From NCBI GenBank assembly GCA_964237235.1, contig CAXSGY010000005.1:138590-202589 (forward strand): a stretch of DNA of 64,000 nt. Direction: 5' to 3'. Shown here piece by piece: positions 1 to 7,806 of this stretch. The stretch is from GCA-002050365 sp964237235 (GTDB lineage Bacteria > Acidobacteriota > Blastocatellia > Pyrinomonadales > Pyrinomonadaceae). Both the position numbers and the translations under genes were made by a program. Positions within the stretch are counted from its first letter, which is position 1. Each line of letters starts with the position of its first letter. The notes under the pieces were generated by a model that searched no databases, was not told the origin of the DNA, and saw only the letters and a program-made list of their open reading frames with translations.

Positions 1-1941
1 TGTAATCCTTCGCATCTTGAATTCGTTGACGCGGTGGTCGAAGGAATGGCGCGTGCCAGACAAGACGAACATCTGTCCGACGGAAATTCGACGAACCGCG
101 ACGCGGTTCACGATAAAATTCTGCCGGTTCTTCTGCACGGCGACGCGGCGTTTGCCGGACAAGGGATCGTGATGGAAACGTTGCAGTTGGCGAGCTTAAA
201 AGGTTATCGAACCGGCGGCACGATTCACATCGTCATCAATAATCAAATCGGTTTTACGACCGGCGTTGATTCGGCGCGAAGCTCGATTTATTCGACCGAC
301 GCGGCGCAAATTACGCAGATTCCGATTTTTCACATCAACGCCGACGCGCCCGAAGCGGCGTATCGCGTCGTCAAGATCGCGCTCGATTACCGGCAGGAAT
401 TTAACAAGGATGTCGCGCTCGATTTAGTCGGTTTCCGCCGACTCGGACACAACGAAGGCGACGAACCGAGCTACACGCAGCCGTTGATGTATGCGCGCGT
501 CAAAGCTCATCCGGGCGCGCGTTATCTATACGCGCAGAAACTTTTGCGGCTCGGCATCATCAGCGAAGACGAATTAAATCAAATGACCGAAAAGGTCGTC
601 GCCAAATACGAAGATATTCTGCAGCGCGCCAAACAAATTGCCACTAAAAATCCGAAACGCGCTCAACTTCCCGCAACTATCGAAGACGAAGACGGCTCGC
701 AGATTTTAGACACGGCGATTTCAAAAGACGTTTTAGCACAGGTTTCCGAAAAAATTTCGCTCGTGCCGGAAAACTTTCACGTCAATCCGAAAATGGTCGG
801 ACAGCTTGCCCGCCGCGCGAAGATGGGAACGGGCGACGCGCCGATGGATTGGGGTTTCGCCGAAGCGATTGCGTTCGGCTCGCTCGCGCTCGACGGAACG
901 GTTGTGCGCTTAAGCGGTCAGGATTCGGGACGCGGAACGTTTTCGCACCGCCACGCGAAAATGTATGACACGAACACGGGCGCGGTCTGGTGTCCGCTCG
1001 GCGAAATGAAAGACGAAAAAACCGGCGGCAAATTTGAAGTTTTCGACAGTTCTTTATCCGAGCAGGGCGTTCTTGGTTTTGAATACGGTTATTCGGTCAT
1101 CGCGCAGAACGCGCTCGTGATGTGGGAAGCGCAGTTCGGCGATTTTTCAAACGGCGCGCAGGTCATTATTGACCAATACATCTCCGCGTCCGAAGATAAA
1201 TGGCAGCAAAAATGCCGGCTCGTGATGCTTTTGCCGCACGGTTACGAAGGTCAGGGACCGGAACATTCGTCGGCGCGGCTCGAAAGATATTTGCAGCTTT
1301 GCGCGGAAAATAATATGCAGGTTTGTTACCCGACGACCCCGGCGCAGTATTTTCATCTTTTGCGCCGACAGGCAAAGCAGGAGATCGTGCGACCGCTGAT
1401 CGTGATGACTCCGAAAAGTCTTCTGCGGCTCCCGGCGGCGAGTTCAACCGTCGAAGAATTAACAACCGGCGGTTTTCAACCGGCGATTGACGATGTTTCG
1501 GTTGAAAACAAGTCGGAAGTAAAACGCGTAATTTTATGTTCGGGCAAGATCTTTTACGATTTGGAAACGGCGCGACAGGAAGCGCACGATGCAAAAGTCG
1601 CCATTGTCCGGCTCGAACAATTTTACCCGTTTCCGGCGGAGCGTTTGCGGGAAATTTTCGCGTCTTATCCGAACGCGACGCAGATTTTCTGGACCCAGGA
1701 AGAACCGCAAAATATGGGCGGCTGGACGTTTGTCGAAGCGCGTTTGGATGAAATCAAAGGCGATTCGACATTGCGCTACATCGGCAGAACCGCGTCGGCT
1801 TCTCCGGCGACCGGCTCTTACGCGATTCACAATCTCGAACAGGAAAAAATCGTCAACGACGCGCTGATTAAGGAAACCGAGGAAATTTCGGCGGCAAGCA
1901 CGGCGGAAGTCGCCGAAAAACTCGCTCCGGCGGGCGCGTAA
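1..1941 (+). CDS. sucA: 2-oxoglutarate dehydrogenase E1 component, C-terminal part (5' end outside window)
   Basis: This is the thiamine-diphosphate E1 subunit of the 2-oxoglutarate dehydrogenase complex, which decarboxylates 2-oxoglutarate in the TCA cycle and passes the succinyl group to the lipoyl E2. The frame is open from base 1, where it reads NPSHLEFVDAVVEG, a conserved internal SucA segment, so the start lies upstream. The pyrophosphate-binding stretch GDAAFAGQG, then GGTIHIVINNQIGFTT, and the transketolase-type C-terminal half (GQDSGRGTFSHRHA, EAQFGDFSNGAQ, MLLPHGYEGQGPEHSSAR) are all intact. About 647 residues are visible of a usual 900 or more. The tail after the catalytic fold is Ala/Glu-rich. 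It converges on the next gene across a hairpin region. Confidence 0.97.
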   Translation, partial: CNPSHLEFVDAVVEGMARARQDEHLSDGNSTNRDAVHDKILPVLLHGDAAFAGQGIVMETLQLASLKGYRTGGTIHIVINNQIGFTTGVDSARSSIYSTDAAQITQIPIFHINADAPEAAYRVVKIALDYRQEFNKDVALDLVGFRRLGHNEGDEPSYTQPLMYARVKAHPGARYLYAQKLLRLGIISEDELNQMTEKVVAKYEDILQRAKQIATKNPKRAQLPATIEDEDGSQILDTAISKDVLAQVSEKISLVPENFHVNPKMVGQLARRAKMGTGDAPMDWGFAEAIAFGSLALDGTVVRLSGQDSGRGTFSHRHAKMYDTNTGAVWCPLGEMKDEKTGGKFEVFDSSLSEQGVLGFEYGYSVIAQNALVMWEAQFGDFSNGAQVIIDQYISASEDKWQQKCRLVMLLPHGYEGQGPEHSSARLERYLQLCAENNMQVCYPTTPAQYFHLLRRQAKQEIVRPLIVMTPKSLLRLPAASSTVEELTTGGFQPAIDDVSVENKSEVKRVILCSGKIFYDLETARQEAHDAKVAIVRLEQFYPFPAERLREIFASYPNATQIFWTQEEPQNMGGWTFVEARLDEIKGDSTLRYIGRTASASPATGSYAIHNLEQEKIVNDALIKETEEISAASTAEVAEKLAPAGA

Positions 1942-1943
1942 AA

Positions 1944-2109
1944 TCAATTACGAATTTCAAATTACGAATTACGAATATTTGGCGGCGAGCGTATCAGTTT
2001 GCTTTGGAAATTTTTAATTGTGAGCTTTAAAGTAATGACGGCGATAGAAAATTTTCTATCGCCGTCATTACTTTTCATTCGTAATTCATAATTTGAAATT
2101 CGTAATTGA
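1944..2109. repeat. Inverted arms of ATTACGA-type repeat between convergent genes
   Basis: Arms 1944-1976 and 2077-2109 are inverted copies with about one mismatch and are built from tandem ATTACGA-like 7-bp words. They enclose a second, perfect palindrome. A very similar repeat recurs at 6824-6896. Confidence 0.85.
2029..2074. terminator. 46-bp perfect palindrome, probable bidirectional terminator
   Basis: Two 23-base halves (2029-2051 and 2052-2074) are exact reverse complements with no spacer, GC-rich in the stem and flanked by A and T runs. It lies between the 3' ends of sucA (+) and the secreted-protein gene (-), where a two-way terminator is expected. That role is inferred from position and structure. 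Confidence 0.7.
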
Positions 2110-2111
2110 AT

Positions 2112-2972
2112 TCACTTCTTCGCCGATTTTTCGATTTGCTTAATCAGTTTCGTCGCGTGGTTGCGGGCAATGAGCGGAATGCGTTCGTCGTTGCTCAATT
2201 CGGTCAGCAGCGGAATCATCTGCGCGGCATCGGAAATTTCGTTGCGGCGAATCAGCGAATCGAGCGCGTCGAGCTGCCTGGGCGCGTCGAGCGGTTGATT
2301 TTCGCGCGCGACGTTGATGTCGAAAATCCAGGTGAATTGCTGCGCGATGCGACGGTATTCGTCGGCGAGAGCCTTCGCGTCTTTATTATTGGTGTAATTG
2401 AATTCCGCCGTTCGCTCTTTGCCGTCGCGGCGCATCGTAAATTTCATCTCGCCGAGATGCGCGTAATCTTTTTCGTATTGATAATCTTCGGTCGAATCGA
2501 GAAAATCGAGCGTTTGCCAGATCGTTTTTACCTTTTCCAAAGTCGTCGCCGAAAGCTGCAAAGGATCGGTTTCAAGAGCGGTAAAATCTTTCTTCAAAAT
2601 CGAAATCTTCCCTTTCCCGTTTTCGTCGTGTTCGATGAGAATTTTTGAAACGTAAAAATTCGGCTGCGAAAATTCGTAAAAATATACGGGCTTGACTTCG
2701 TTTTTGGCGGTTGGACGAGCGTTATTTTTAGTCGCTTCGGTTGTCTGCTCAACCGAAATTTGCCCGGTCACATCCGATTCGGGACGCGAGTTTTTCTTCG
2801 CTTCAACAGTCGGCGTTTCGGTTTGTTCGACAATTGGTTCGGTTTTGACCGCCGCCGTTCTTTTCGCGGGCTTTTTCCCGACGGGTTTGCGTTTTGTCTG
2901 CGCGAAGCCGGAAAAACTCAAAAAGAAAATCAAGCATAAAAAAGTAAATTTTGAAAATCTATTTTGAAACAT
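2112..2972 (-). CDS. Secreted protein of unknown function
   Basis: The family is not recognised. The 286-residue product starts with a clear signal peptide (Arg/Lys, then LCLIFFLSFSGFAQ), so export is predicted. A basic, Thr/Glu-rich low-complexity stretch follows (about residues 25-85). The remainder is a compact region containing YFYEFSQPNFYVSKI and a helical C-terminus ending in a lysine cluster. The C-terminal helix pair (MIPLLTELSNDERIPLIARNH) resembles a HEAT-like unit, but this is weak. The start codon lies 2 bp past the smc stop, so it is probably cotranscribed with smc as the last gene of that unit. Confidence 0.75.
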   Translation of the reverse strand: MFQNRFSKFTFLCLIFFLSFSGFAQTKRKPVGKKPAKRTAAVKTEPIVEQTETPTVEAKKNSRPESDVTGQISVEQTTEATKNNARPTAKNEVKPVYFYEFSQPNFYVSKILIEHDENGKGKISILKKDFTALETDPLQLSATTLEKVKTIWQTLDFLDSTEDYQYEKDYAHLGEMKFTMRRDGKERTAEFNYTNNKDAKALADEYRRIAQQFTWIFDINVARENQPLDAPRQLDALDSLIRRNEISDAAQMIPLLTELSNDERIPLIARNHATKLIKQIEKSAKK

Positions 2973-2974
2973 AT

Positions 2975-5900
2975 CTATTCAAATCTGACCGAAACTATTT
3001 TTGAAACGCCCGCTTCCTGCATCGTTACGCCGTATAAAGCCTTCGCCGCTTCCATCGTCCGCTTGTTGTGCGTGATAACGATAAACTGTGTCTTTTCGGA
3101 CATTTCGGCGATTTTACTGACAAATCTGCCGACGTTCGCGTCATCGAGCGGCGCGTCAACTTCGTCTAATAAACAAAACGGCGCGGGACGATATTGAAAA
3201 ATCGCCATCACCAAAGCAATCGCCGTCATCGCTTTTTCGCCGCCCGAAAGCAGCAGAATATTTTGCAGACGCTTGCCCGGCGGTTGGGCGACAATTTCGA
3301 TTCCCGACTCTAAAACGTCTTCGGCTTCGAGCAAAGTCATTTCGCCGCGACCGCCGCCGAAAAGCTCCTGGAAAAATTCGACGAAATTGCGGTTAATTGC
3401 ATAAAACGCTTCTTTAAATCGCTCGCGCGAACGCTCTTTTATTTCCTTCAAAGCCGCTTCCGCCGCCAGGATGCCGTCAACGATGTCTTGCCGCTGCGCC
3501 GTCAAAAACGTCAAACGCTCTTCGGTTTCGGTTAATTCTTCGAGCGCGAGCATATTAATCGCGCCGAAATTTTCGATTTTATCGCGCAAACTTTCTAAAT
3601 CTTCGCGCGCTTGTTCCGCGTCAAATTCTTCGGGCGTTTCCTCAATTTCGACCAGTTCGGCGAGCGGCATATTCAATTCGGAAACGCATTTTTCGTGCAA
3701 ATTTTTCAAACGTGTCACCGTTTCCGCCTGTTTGATTTCGACGGCGGCGCGTTCGTTTCTCGCCTCGGCTGATTTTTTATTCAATTCGGCGAGTTCCGAA
3801 GACATCTGATCCGCCGTTTCCCTTGCAAATTTTAGATGCGCCGACTGCGCGGCAAGTTCGTTCTGCTCGCCCGTCTCCTCTTCGGTCGAAACGGCGATTT
3901 GTTGCTCGATTGCTCCGATTGAATTTTCCAAACCCGCTGTTTTGTTTTCGATTTCGACGATCTCCAGACTCTGGCGCGTTAATCTCGACGCGAGTTCGCT
4001 GTCTTCGTTTTCGACGCGCCGCAGAGCCGCCTGCGCCGAACGCCGCCGTTCGTTGGCAGTCGCGGCGGTGGTTCTTTTTTCATTCAGAACGGCGTTTTCG
4101 GCGTTTAATTTTTCGCGCGCTTCGGATAATTTCTGCGCGATTCGCGCCGAATTCTTCGACGCTTCGGTTCGCGCCTTTGCCGCTAGATCGGCGTTGCGTT
4201 GCGCGTCTTTTTGTTTTGAAACGGTTTCGGCAAACTCGGTTTCGATTTGCGCCGATTCTTCGCCGACGACTCGTTTGTGCCGTTCGGCGCGCTCGATTTC
4301 AACCGCGAGTGACTGCGCCTGAATTTCGATTGATAAAAGCTCGCGCTCGGCTTTGACGATGAACGACTGCAAATCAACTAATTTGTCTTCGCGTTCGGCT
4401 AAAACTTCGCGCGCCTTGTCCGCTTGCGACGCGGCTTTTTCGATTTGATTGTTTAATTTTTCAGCCGCGCTTGCGAGTTCCCGCAATTCGCGCTTAAAAG
4501 CAAGCAGCGACGTATTTTTTTCGTTGGAATTCGTTTTTCCGCCGACGAAAAGTTTTTCGCCGAACGCGAAATCGCCGTCGAGCGTGACGAAAGCGTCAAT
4601 CGTTTTCGAGACGGTTTTTTCCAGATCGCCGACGACCGCCGCCGCCATTTCGCGCTCGAAAACCTGCGCCAGAACCGCTTTGATTTCATCAGCCGCGCCG
4701 ATAAAATCCGTAATCAAGTTTTTCGATTTGTTCTTTGAACCTTGAACCTTGAACTTTGAACCTTGAACCACCAATACGGCGACGCGACCGAGATTGTTTT
4801 CGTTGACGAAACGCAAAGTTTTCTGCGCGTCCGTTTTCGATTCGACCAGAATCGCCTGCAAATAATTGCCGAATAAATTTTCGACGGCTTTTTCCGCCTG
4901 CTCGTCAACGTCTAATTTATCGGCTAAAATCCCGACGAATTTCACGCCGATTCGTTTTTGCTCGGCGAACAATTTCTGCACGGTCGGCGCGTAAATCGTT
5001 TTGCGTTCTTCAAGCTCCTGCAAAGTGTCGAGCCGGTGACGTTTTCTATTAAATTCGTCGCGTAAATCGCGCAGAGCGTTTTCCTTTTCCTGCAAAGCGA
5101 TGCGCGCCTGGTTCGATTTTTCGACGATTTCACGCCGCTCTCCGTTTAAGTTTTCGAGTTTGGCGCGCTCTTTGGCGAGCGTCGCGTCAAGCTGCGCGGC
5201 TTCTTTCTGACGTTCGACGAGAGTTTCGGCGGCGCGTTCGCCTTCGCGCCGCAAGCCTTCCGATCTTTCCTTCAAACGCTCGCCGTTCGCTTCGAGCTGG
5301 CGGGCAATTTCGGTCAAACGCTCGAACGCCGCCGTGTGTTTGAGAATTTCGGCGCGGATCGCTTCAAGCTCGATTTCGATGCCGTTTAAGTCGGCAAATT
5401 TCGATTGATACTTTTTCTCGGCTTCGCTTAATTCCGTTTCGGCGCGTTCGGCGGCGGCGCGTTCCTTTTGGTCGTCTTTTTTCAATCGCTCGACTTCGGT
5501 TTTTAAAAGTTTGGAACGCTGCTCGATTGCCTCGGTTTCACCTCTGAGCGCGGCGGAACGCTGTTTGAGATTGGCGATTTGTTCCTGCTGATAAAATTTT
5601 TCGCGCAAATTGCGGTCGCGCGTGAGAGCATTTTCCGAATGCCTGGCTCTGATTTGCGCCAGATTTTCTTCGGCTTCCCGCGCCGTTTTCGTCGCTTCCC
5701 GAAAAGCGTCGTCCTTCTCCGACACTTCCCAGAAAACGCCGCGCTCGGTCTTTTGCGCTTCACTGAATTTTGCATCCAAATCTTCAATCAAGGCGGACAA
5801 AATTTTGCCTTCGGCGGAAAAAGTCTGCCGCTGAAGCGTTCTGAATTCTTCGCGCAAAATTTTATAGCGGCGCGTTTTGGCAGCCTGGCGGCGCAAAGAA

Positions 5901-6754
5901 TTTGCCTGTTTGTCAATTTCCGAAACGATGTCGGTGATGCGGCTCAAGTTTGTTTTCGCCGTCTCGAGCCGCGTTTCGGCGGCGCGCTGGCGCGTGCGAA
6001 ATTTGGAAATTCCGGCGGCTTCTTCGATCAAATTGCGGCGGTCGGACGGCTTCGCCGACAAAATCTGCCCGATGCGCCCTTGTTCGATCAAAGCGTAATG
6101 CGCGCCCGACAAACCGGTTCCGGCGAACAAATCCTGGATGTCGCGCAGACGGCAGGTTTTGCCGTTCAAAAGATATTCGCTCTCGCCCGATAAATATAAA
6201 CGGCGCGTGACCGAAACGGCTTCGCCGGGCGCGAAATCGAGCGCGAGCGCGCGCGGTTTCCAATGGCGTTTGGTTTTGATTTTCGTCTGAACCGTTTGAA
6301 TCGAACCGACCTGCGCGGCTTGCGCCTGTTCGATTTCTTCGGTTTGAATTTCGCTGCCCGCTTCGCCGTCAAGAGCAGATCGCCCCGCTTCAATCGCGTC
6401 CAAATCAATCGCTTTTTCATCCAAAATGCCGAGATTTTCGTCTATGTCTTCGAGTTCGTCTTCTTCCGCCGAGTCCATAAACGTCTCGTCGCGGACGAGA
6501 TGCAGAACGACTTCCGCCATTCCCGAAGCCTTGCGTTTGCTCGTGCCTTGAAAAACGACATCTTTCATCTCTTCGCCGCGCAGAGATTTAGCTTTCTGTT
6601 CGCCTAAAACCCAAGCGATACAGTCACTTACATTACTTTTACCGCACCCGTTCGGACCAACAACGGCGGTAATTCCGCTGCCGGTAAAGACAATTTCAGT
6701 GTAATCGGCGAAAGATTTGAATCCGGTAATTTCGAGACGCTGGAGTTTGAACAT
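2975..6754 (-). CDS. smc: Chromosome segregation ATPase SMC
   Basis: SMC forms V-shaped dimers that condense and segregate the chromosome with ScpAB. The Walker A motif GPNGCGKSN is at residues 33-41, the signature LLSGGEK near 1168-1174 and the Walker B LLDEVDAPLDD just after. Two long coiled coils flank a hinge at about 600-740. At 1259 residues it is longer than the usual 1150-1200. Two insertions explain this: an acidic, Gln/Glu-rich stretch of about 65 residues in the N-terminal head (about 95-160), before the RRLYLSGESEYLLNG motif, and a repeat-encoded stretch in the hinge (about 660-675). No strong Shine-Dalgarno is visible. The downstream secreted-protein gene probably shares the transcript. 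Confidence 0.97.
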   Translation of the reverse strand: MFKLQRLEITGFKSFADYTEIVFTGSGITAVVGPNGCGKSNVSDCIAWVLGEQKAKSLRGEEMKDVVFQGTSKRKASGMAEVVLHLVRDETFMDSAEEDELEDIDENLGILDEKAIDLDAIEAGRSALDGEAGSEIQTEEIEQAQAAQVGSIQTVQTKIKTKRHWKPRALALDFAPGEAVSVTRRLYLSGESEYLLNGKTCRLRDIQDLFAGTGLSGAHYALIEQGRIGQILSAKPSDRRNLIEEAAGISKFRTRQRAAETRLETAKTNLSRITDIVSEIDKQANSLRRQAAKTRRYKILREEFRTLQRQTFSAEGKILSALIEDLDAKFSEAQKTERGVFWEVSEKDDAFREATKTAREAEENLAQIRARHSENALTRDRNLREKFYQQEQIANLKQRSAALRGETEAIEQRSKLLKTEVERLKKDDQKERAAAERAETELSEAEKKYQSKFADLNGIEIELEAIRAEILKHTAAFERLTEIARQLEANGERLKERSEGLRREGERAAETLVERQKEAAQLDATLAKERAKLENLNGERREIVEKSNQARIALQEKENALRDLRDEFNRKRHRLDTLQELEERKTIYAPTVQKLFAEQKRIGVKFVGILADKLDVDEQAEKAVENLFGNYLQAILVESKTDAQKTLRFVNENNLGRVAVLVVQGSKFKVQGSKNKSKNLITDFIGAADEIKAVLAQVFEREMAAAVVGDLEKTVSKTIDAFVTLDGDFAFGEKLFVGGKTNSNEKNTSLLAFKRELRELASAAEKLNNQIEKAASQADKAREVLAEREDKLVDLQSFIVKAERELLSIEIQAQSLAVEIERAERHKRVVGEESAQIETEFAETVSKQKDAQRNADLAAKARTEASKNSARIAQKLSEAREKLNAENAVLNEKRTTAATANERRRSAQAALRRVENEDSELASRLTRQSLEIVEIENKTAGLENSIGAIEQQIAVSTEEETGEQNELAAQSAHLKFARETADQMSSELAELNKKSAEARNERAAVEIKQAETVTRLKNLHEKCVSELNMPLAELVEIEETPEEFDAEQAREDLESLRDKIENFGAINMLALEELTETEERLTFLTAQRQDIVDGILAAEAALKEIKERSRERFKEAFYAINRNFVEFFQELFGGGRGEMTLLEAEDVLESGIEIVAQPPGKRLQNILLLSGGEKAMTAIALVMAIFQYRPAPFCLLDEVDAPLDDANVGRFVSKIAEMSEKTQFIVITHNKRTMEAAKALYGVTMQEAGVSKIVSVRFE
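4733..4769. repeat. TTGAACC heptanucleotide tandem repeat inside smc
   Basis: About five tandem units of TTGAACC/TTGAACT (7 bp) lie in frame within the smc hinge coding region and encode VQGSKFKVQGSK on the minus strand. The same class of 7-bp tandem word otherwise occurs between genes in this window. Only one arm is present, so there is no long hairpin here. Confidence 0.85.
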
Positions 6755-6823
6755 TCTATAGTGTTTTCGGAGAGTTTCAGCACTATATTTTGTTGTTTTG
6801 CGGAGTTTAAGTCAAACAGAGTC

Positions 6824-6896
6824 AATTACGAACTACGAATTACGAATTACGAATACTAAAAACAAATTCGTAATTCGTAATTCGTAATTCGTAATT
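6824..6896. repeat. ATTACGA heptad inverted repeat between smc and the DUF4388 gene
   Basis: Left arm 6824-6854 and right arm 6866-6896 are each about four tandem ATTACGA units, inverted relative to each other with one mismatch and an 11-bp loop. It sits between two minus-strand genes and ends 1 bp from the stop codon of the upstream one, so it could act as a terminator or processing hairpin. Confidence 0.85.
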
Positions 6897-6897
6897 T

Positions 6898-7659
6898 TCA
6901 GAGGTCTTCGATATTTAAACTCAGCAAGCCCTGTTTTTCGGCGCGTTCGTTGTCGAGTTCGGTCAGCACGTCGAGCAGGAAATTGGTGTTGCTTGCCACC
7001 GCGATGACGACGGGAAACTCGGTTTCGGAAGTCGTAAATTCAAACGTGCCGCTGTTGAGTTCGATGATTTCACGAAACGCTTTGATGCCGTTGTGCGCGT
7101 TGGCTTCGGCATCAACGATTTTGCCTTCGTTGAAGGAAACACTCGCTAAATGTAAGTCGGATTTGATAATTAAGAGTCCTGTCATCCGCGAATTTTCGAT
7201 GACCTGCACGGCATCGAATATGCCGACGAAGGCGAGATTTCCGGCGAAGGTTACGTCGGTGCGAACTTTCTGCGGCGTTTTGTCGCGGTTGACGGCGAAA
7301 TCCGGGCGGCGCGCGCGGCGAATCGCCTCTAATCCGGGCGCGACCGAAATGCGCGGGTCGAGCAGTTTCGCTTCCTGCAGGCGGTCGTAAGCCAAATCGA
7401 ATTCTTCGCGCCCGATGTAAAGGCTGACCAACGCCAGACATTGTTTGGCGGCTTCGTCTAAATTTTTCTGCGAAATACAGATTTCGCGCATTTTTTCGCG
7501 CAGCGCAATCGAACGCGGACTGCGCTCCATTGATTCGCGGAGCAGCGAGAAAGCCTTTTCCGGCGATTTGTATTTGACGAAAAGCTCGGCATCGAGCATC
7601 ACCGATTCGATGGAAATTTCCGTGAACGGAACGGCGGATTGTTCTGAAATCTCGTTCAT
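6898..7659 (-). CDS. TPR-like / DUF4388 domain protein
   Basis: The C-terminal half (about residues 135-235) matches the DUF4388 (PATAN-type) pattern: FAGNLAFVGIFDAVQVIENS, GLLIIKSD, FNEGKIVDAEA and GIKAFREIIELNSGTFEF. This module is common in signalling proteins of myxobacteria and acidobacteria. The N-terminal half is helical and resembles two TPR units (ELFVKYKSPEKAFSLLRESM, CLALVSLYIGREEFDLAYDRL). An in-frame TTG six codons upstream is possible, but the ATG at 7659 begins the natural reading and I chose it. No enzyme motif is seen; a protein-interaction or regulatory role is inferred. Confidence 0.75.
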   Translation of the reverse strand: MNEISEQSAVPFTEISIESVMLDAELFVKYKSPEKAFSLLRESMERSPRSIALREKMREICISQKNLDEAAKQCLALVSLYIGREEFDLAYDRLQEAKLLDPRISVAPGLEAIRRARRPDFAVNRDKTPQKVRTDVTFAGNLAFVGIFDAVQVIENSRMTGLLIIKSDLHLASVSFNEGKIVDAEANAHNGIKAFREIIELNSGTFEFTTSETEFPVVIAVASNTNFLLDVLTELDNERAEKQGLLSLNIEDL

Positions 7660-7806
7660 AAATATTTTTTGGAACAAACTTGTTCAACAATTTAAAATTA
7701 ACATAATTTATGATTACTCGTCATTAAAATTCTCAATACTTGCGAAGTTAAAAAGCGCGATTGATTTGCAAACAATCGCGCCTTTATCAAAAGTTATTTT
7801 TCCAAA

